From assembly GCA_030754475.1 (NCBI GenBank), contig JASMAE010000388.1:1-6532 (forward strand): a stretch of DNA of 6,532 bases, given 5' to 3'. The notes under the pieces were generated by a model that saw nothing but the letters and a program-made list of their open reading frames with translations, was not told where the DNA came from and did not search any database. This document shows positions 5,522 through 6,532 of the stretch, in pieces (within the stretch, counting starts at the first letter, position 1; each line of letters starts with the position of its first letter). The position numbers were made by a program, and so were the translations under genes. This stretch comes from Rhodospirillales bacterium (GTDB lineage: Bacteria; Pseudomonadota; Alphaproteobacteria; Rhodospirillales; JASLLV01).

Positions 5522-5779
5522 TTACGCCTTCGGCTCCACCGCCACGTACATCCGGCCCTGGGCCTTGCGGCGGAACCGCACGGCACCATCGACGAGAGCG
5601 AACAACGTGTGGTCCTTGCCGATGCCGACGCCGGACGCGGGGTGGAACTTGGTGCCGCGCTGGCGGACGATGATGTTGCCGGGAACGACGGTTTCGCCGC
5701 CGAACTTCTTGACCCCGAGGCGGCGACCGGCGCTGTCGCGGCCGTTGCGCGAGCTGCCGCCCGCTTTCTTGTGTGCCAT
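5522..5779 (-). CDS. rpmA: 50S ribosomal protein L27 (bL27)
   Basis: L27 is a small basic protein of the large subunit whose N-terminal arm reaches the peptidyl transferase centre. The 85 residues are the standard length. The protein opens MAHKKAGGSSRNGRDSAG, with the AHKKAGGS arm directly after the start Met. There is therefore no Firmicutes-type cleavable leader. It continues through FGGETVVPGNIIVRQRG and GVGIGKDHTLFALVDG to the end. The ATG at 5779 has an excellent ribosome site: AAGGAG (5794-5789) nine bases upstream, lying within the last two codons of rplU. The gap between the two genes is only six bases, so L21 and L27, neighbours in the 50S subunit, are made from one message. An intrinsic terminator follows the TAA stop. 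Confidence 0.98.
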   Translation of the reverse strand: MAHKKAGGSSRNGRDSAGRRLGVKKFGGETVVPGNIIVRQRGTKFHPASGVGIGKDHTLFALVDGAVRFRRKAQGRMYVAVEPKA

Positions 5780-5785
5780 GGAGCG

Positions 5786-6295
5786 CTACTCCTTGGACGC
5801 GGGCGGTTTCGCCCGGGACCTGCCGCCACGCTTGGCGGGCGGCGTTTTGCTGGCTGTCGCCTTCGCTTTCGGAACCGCCTTCGCTTTCGGAATCGCCTTC
5901 GTCTTCGGCGCTGCCTTTGTTTCGGGCGCCGCCTCGGTCTTCGGCGCGGGCTCGGCCTTGCGCGCGGCGGCCCTCGTGCCCGCGGCGCTGATCTCGGTGA
6001 TCCGGAGCACGGTCACGTTCTGGCGGTGACCGCGGGTGCGGCGGTATTTCTTGCGCCGCTTCTTCTTGAAGACATTGATCTTGGGGGAGCGCGCCTGCTC
6101 AAGGACCTCGGCGAAGACCGCGGCCTTGTCCACCAGCGGGGTTCCGATCTGCGCCTCGGTGCCGCCGTCGCCCAGCATCAGCACCTCGCCGAGCTCGACA
6201 TTCGAGCCGGCCTCGCCGGCCAGGCGCTCGACCACGATCACGTCGTTGGGTGCGACGCGGTACTGCTTGCCGCCGGTTCGGATGACAGCGAACAT
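5786..6295 (-). CDS. rplU: 50S ribosomal protein L21 (bL21) with lysine/alanine/proline tail
   Basis: L21 binds 23S rRNA and helps fold the large subunit. The ATG at 6295 begins the universal MFAVIRTGGKQYRV and has GAGGA five bases upstream; the frame is open further upstream, but that is untranslated leader. Residues 1-102 are a complete L21: GEVLMLGDGG (36-45), then SPKINVFKKKRRKKYRRTRG (70-89) and HRQNVTVLRITEI (90-102). E. coli L21 stops at 103. Here 66 more residues follow, almost entirely Ala, Lys, Pro, Thr and Arg, including five hexapeptides (APKTEA, APETKA, APKTKA, IPKAKA, VPKAKA; 117-146). The tail is probably disordered and may add rRNA contacts. It is intact and ends with the codons that hold the rpmA ribosome site. 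Tails of this type occur in other alphaproteobacterial L21 proteins, so it is unusual rather than aberrant. Confidence 0.97.
   Translation of the reverse strand: MFAVIRTGGKQYRVAPNDVIVVERLAGEAGSNVELGEVLMLGDGGTEAQIGTPLVDKAAVFAEVLEQARSPKINVFKKKRRKKYRRTRGHRQNVTVLRITEISAAGTRAAARKAEPAPKTEAAPETKAAPKTKAIPKAKAVPKAKATASKTPPAKRGGRSRAKPPASKE
5859..5948. repeat. Five 18-bp tandem repeats within rplU
   Basis: On the plus strand the unit GCCTTCGCTTTCGGAACC begins at 5859 and recurs with growing divergence at 5877, 5895, 5913 and 5931. The first two units differ at one base. The length is a multiple of three, so changes in copy number would keep the frame and only lengthen or shorten the L21 tail by six residues. 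Confidence 0.8.
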
Positions 6296-6339
6296 CGATC
6301 CTCGCGAGCCCCGATTAAAAGAACGAACGAATCCGCCTC

Positions 6340-6362
6340 GGGCCGCGTCGCGCATGCGGCCC
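6340..6362 (-). promoter_or_regulatory. GC-rich hairpin in the rplU leader
   Basis: In the predicted ~75-base 5' leader of rplU, GGGCCGC (6362-6356) and GCGGCCC (6346-6340) form a perfect seven-base stem with a nine-base loop. About ten bases further on comes a T-rich stretch (TTCGTTCGTTCTTTT). It could be a site for feedback by L21 or L27 or a weak attenuator, but the T-run is too far from the stem for a normal terminator. Function is inferred only. Confidence 0.4.
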
Positions 6363-6377
6363 GCCGGAGAACGCGGC

Positions 6378-6405
6378 ACTATAGCCGCCGCCCAGCCCCT
6401 GTCAA
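6378..6405 (-). promoter_or_regulatory. Sigma-70 promoter of the rplU-rpmA operon
   Basis: On the minus strand a perfect TTGACA (6405-6400) is followed after 16 bases by TATAGT (6383-6378). Transcription would start near 6371, giving a ~75-base leader before the rplU ATG. This is the best promoter match in the window and suits a strongly expressed ribosomal protein operon. Confidence 0.8.
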
Positions 6406-6445
6406 CGGCGTCTACGGCGCGGCCTGCGCCGATTTCCGGGTCTTC

Positions 6446-6472
6446 TTGCCGGGTTGGAGGCATTCGGATAAC
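6446..6472 (+). promoter_or_regulatory. Candidate promoter of the tRNA-Ser gene
   Basis: On the plus strand TTGCCG (6446-6451) and GATAAC (6467-6472) are 15 bases apart; reading the first box one base earlier as CTTGCC gives 16. The -10 box ends 17 bases before the mature tRNA start, so the leader would be about ten bases, as is typical for tRNA genes. The hexamers are imperfect. Confidence 0.4.
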
Positions 6473-6489
6473 GTCTGCGCCGGCCTCGT

Positions 6490-6532
6490 GGAGGGGTGCC
6501 AGAGTGGTCGAATGGGGCGGTCTCGAAAACCG
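6490..6532 (+). tRNA. tRNA-Ser, anticodon CGA (5' part only)
   Basis: The sequence folds as the first half of a class II serine tRNA. The acceptor 5' strand is GGAGGGG (6490-6496), then TG at positions 8-9. The D stem is CCA/TGG with loop GAGTGGTCGAA, and the anticodon stem GCGGT faces ACCG, the pairing base being just beyond the window. The loop is CTCGAAA with anticodon CGA at 6524-6526, which reads UCG codons. The variable arm, T arm and 3' end lie outside the window. It is divergent from the rplU operon. Confidence 0.9.

Noticed and set aside
4390..5673. A 427-codon open frame on the plus strand opposite obgE, and other long plus-strand frames (786-1619, 2029-2832, 2840-3979).
   Set aside because: They lie antisense to clearly conserved genes, have no recognisable domains and are typical of GC-rich DNA, where stop codons are rare in shadow frames.
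5422..5829. A longer ObgE product running upstream through rpmA.
   Set aside because: It would run through the terminator and rpmA in another frame; Obg proteins start at MKF, which is at 5421.
6296..6463. A longer rplU product starting upstream of 6295.
   Set aside because: The extra residues have no L21 similarity, the promoter lies inside this stretch, and the universal MFAVI start at 6295 has a ribosome site.
1..6532. CRISPR array, toxin-antitoxin pair, phage or defence genes.
   Set aside because: No spaced direct repeats, no small paired reading frames and no such domains are visible; every protein gene is a recognised housekeeping gene.

Overview
The window is a GC-rich stretch of a bacterial chromosome that looks alphaproteobacterial, most likely Rhodospirillales-like. 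The reasons are gene order (rplU-rpmA-obgE-proB-proA-nadD-rsfS-rlmH-gpmI is a familiar alphaproteobacterial arrangement), protein flavour (N-terminally extended ProA, RsfS with the SLDDDKAE motif, L21 with a basic tail) and promoter style. This placement rests on recognition, not on a search.

Layout, right to left. All proteins are on the minus strand. At the right edge a plus-strand tRNA-Ser(CGA) (6490 to beyond 6532) diverges from the rplU unit. The 194 bases between them hold a good sigma-70 promoter for rplU (TTGACA, 16 bases, TATAGT), a GC-rich leader hairpin, and a weaker promoter for the tRNA. Then come rplU (L21, 5786-6295), rpmA (L27, 5522-5779), an intrinsic terminator (5461-5488), obgE (4396-5421), proB (3272-4399), proA (1951-3246), nadD (1313-1963), rsfS (921-1268, probably truly starting at 1316), rlmH (286-765) and the first 71 codons of gpmI (1-213, running off the left edge).

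How the genes work together. L21, L27, Obg, RsfS and RlmH all concern the large ribosomal subunit: two structural proteins, an assembly GTPase, a silencing factor and a 23S rRNA methyltransferase. ProB and ProA are consecutive steps of proline synthesis, NadD makes the NAD dinucleotide, and GpmI is glycolytic. Junctions from obgE to rsfS are tight (4-base overlap, 24-base gap, 13-base overlap, 4-base overlap), which suggests one translationally coupled mRNA. The terminator after rpmA probably lets the ribosomal proteins be made in excess over the rest.

The gene content is ordinary housekeeping and I see no undescribed multi-gene system. The points worth a second look are small: (1) rsfS appears to start at ATA, with an excellent Shine-Dalgarno and an ATAG overlap with the nadD stop; (2) a ~130 bp palindromic, MITE-like element fills most of the rsfS-rlmH gap, and a solo arm of the same element lies at the rlmH 3' end and supplies its stop codon; (3) the terminator inside the gene cluster; (4) an 18-bp tandem repeat encoding a lysine/alanine/proline tail on L21.
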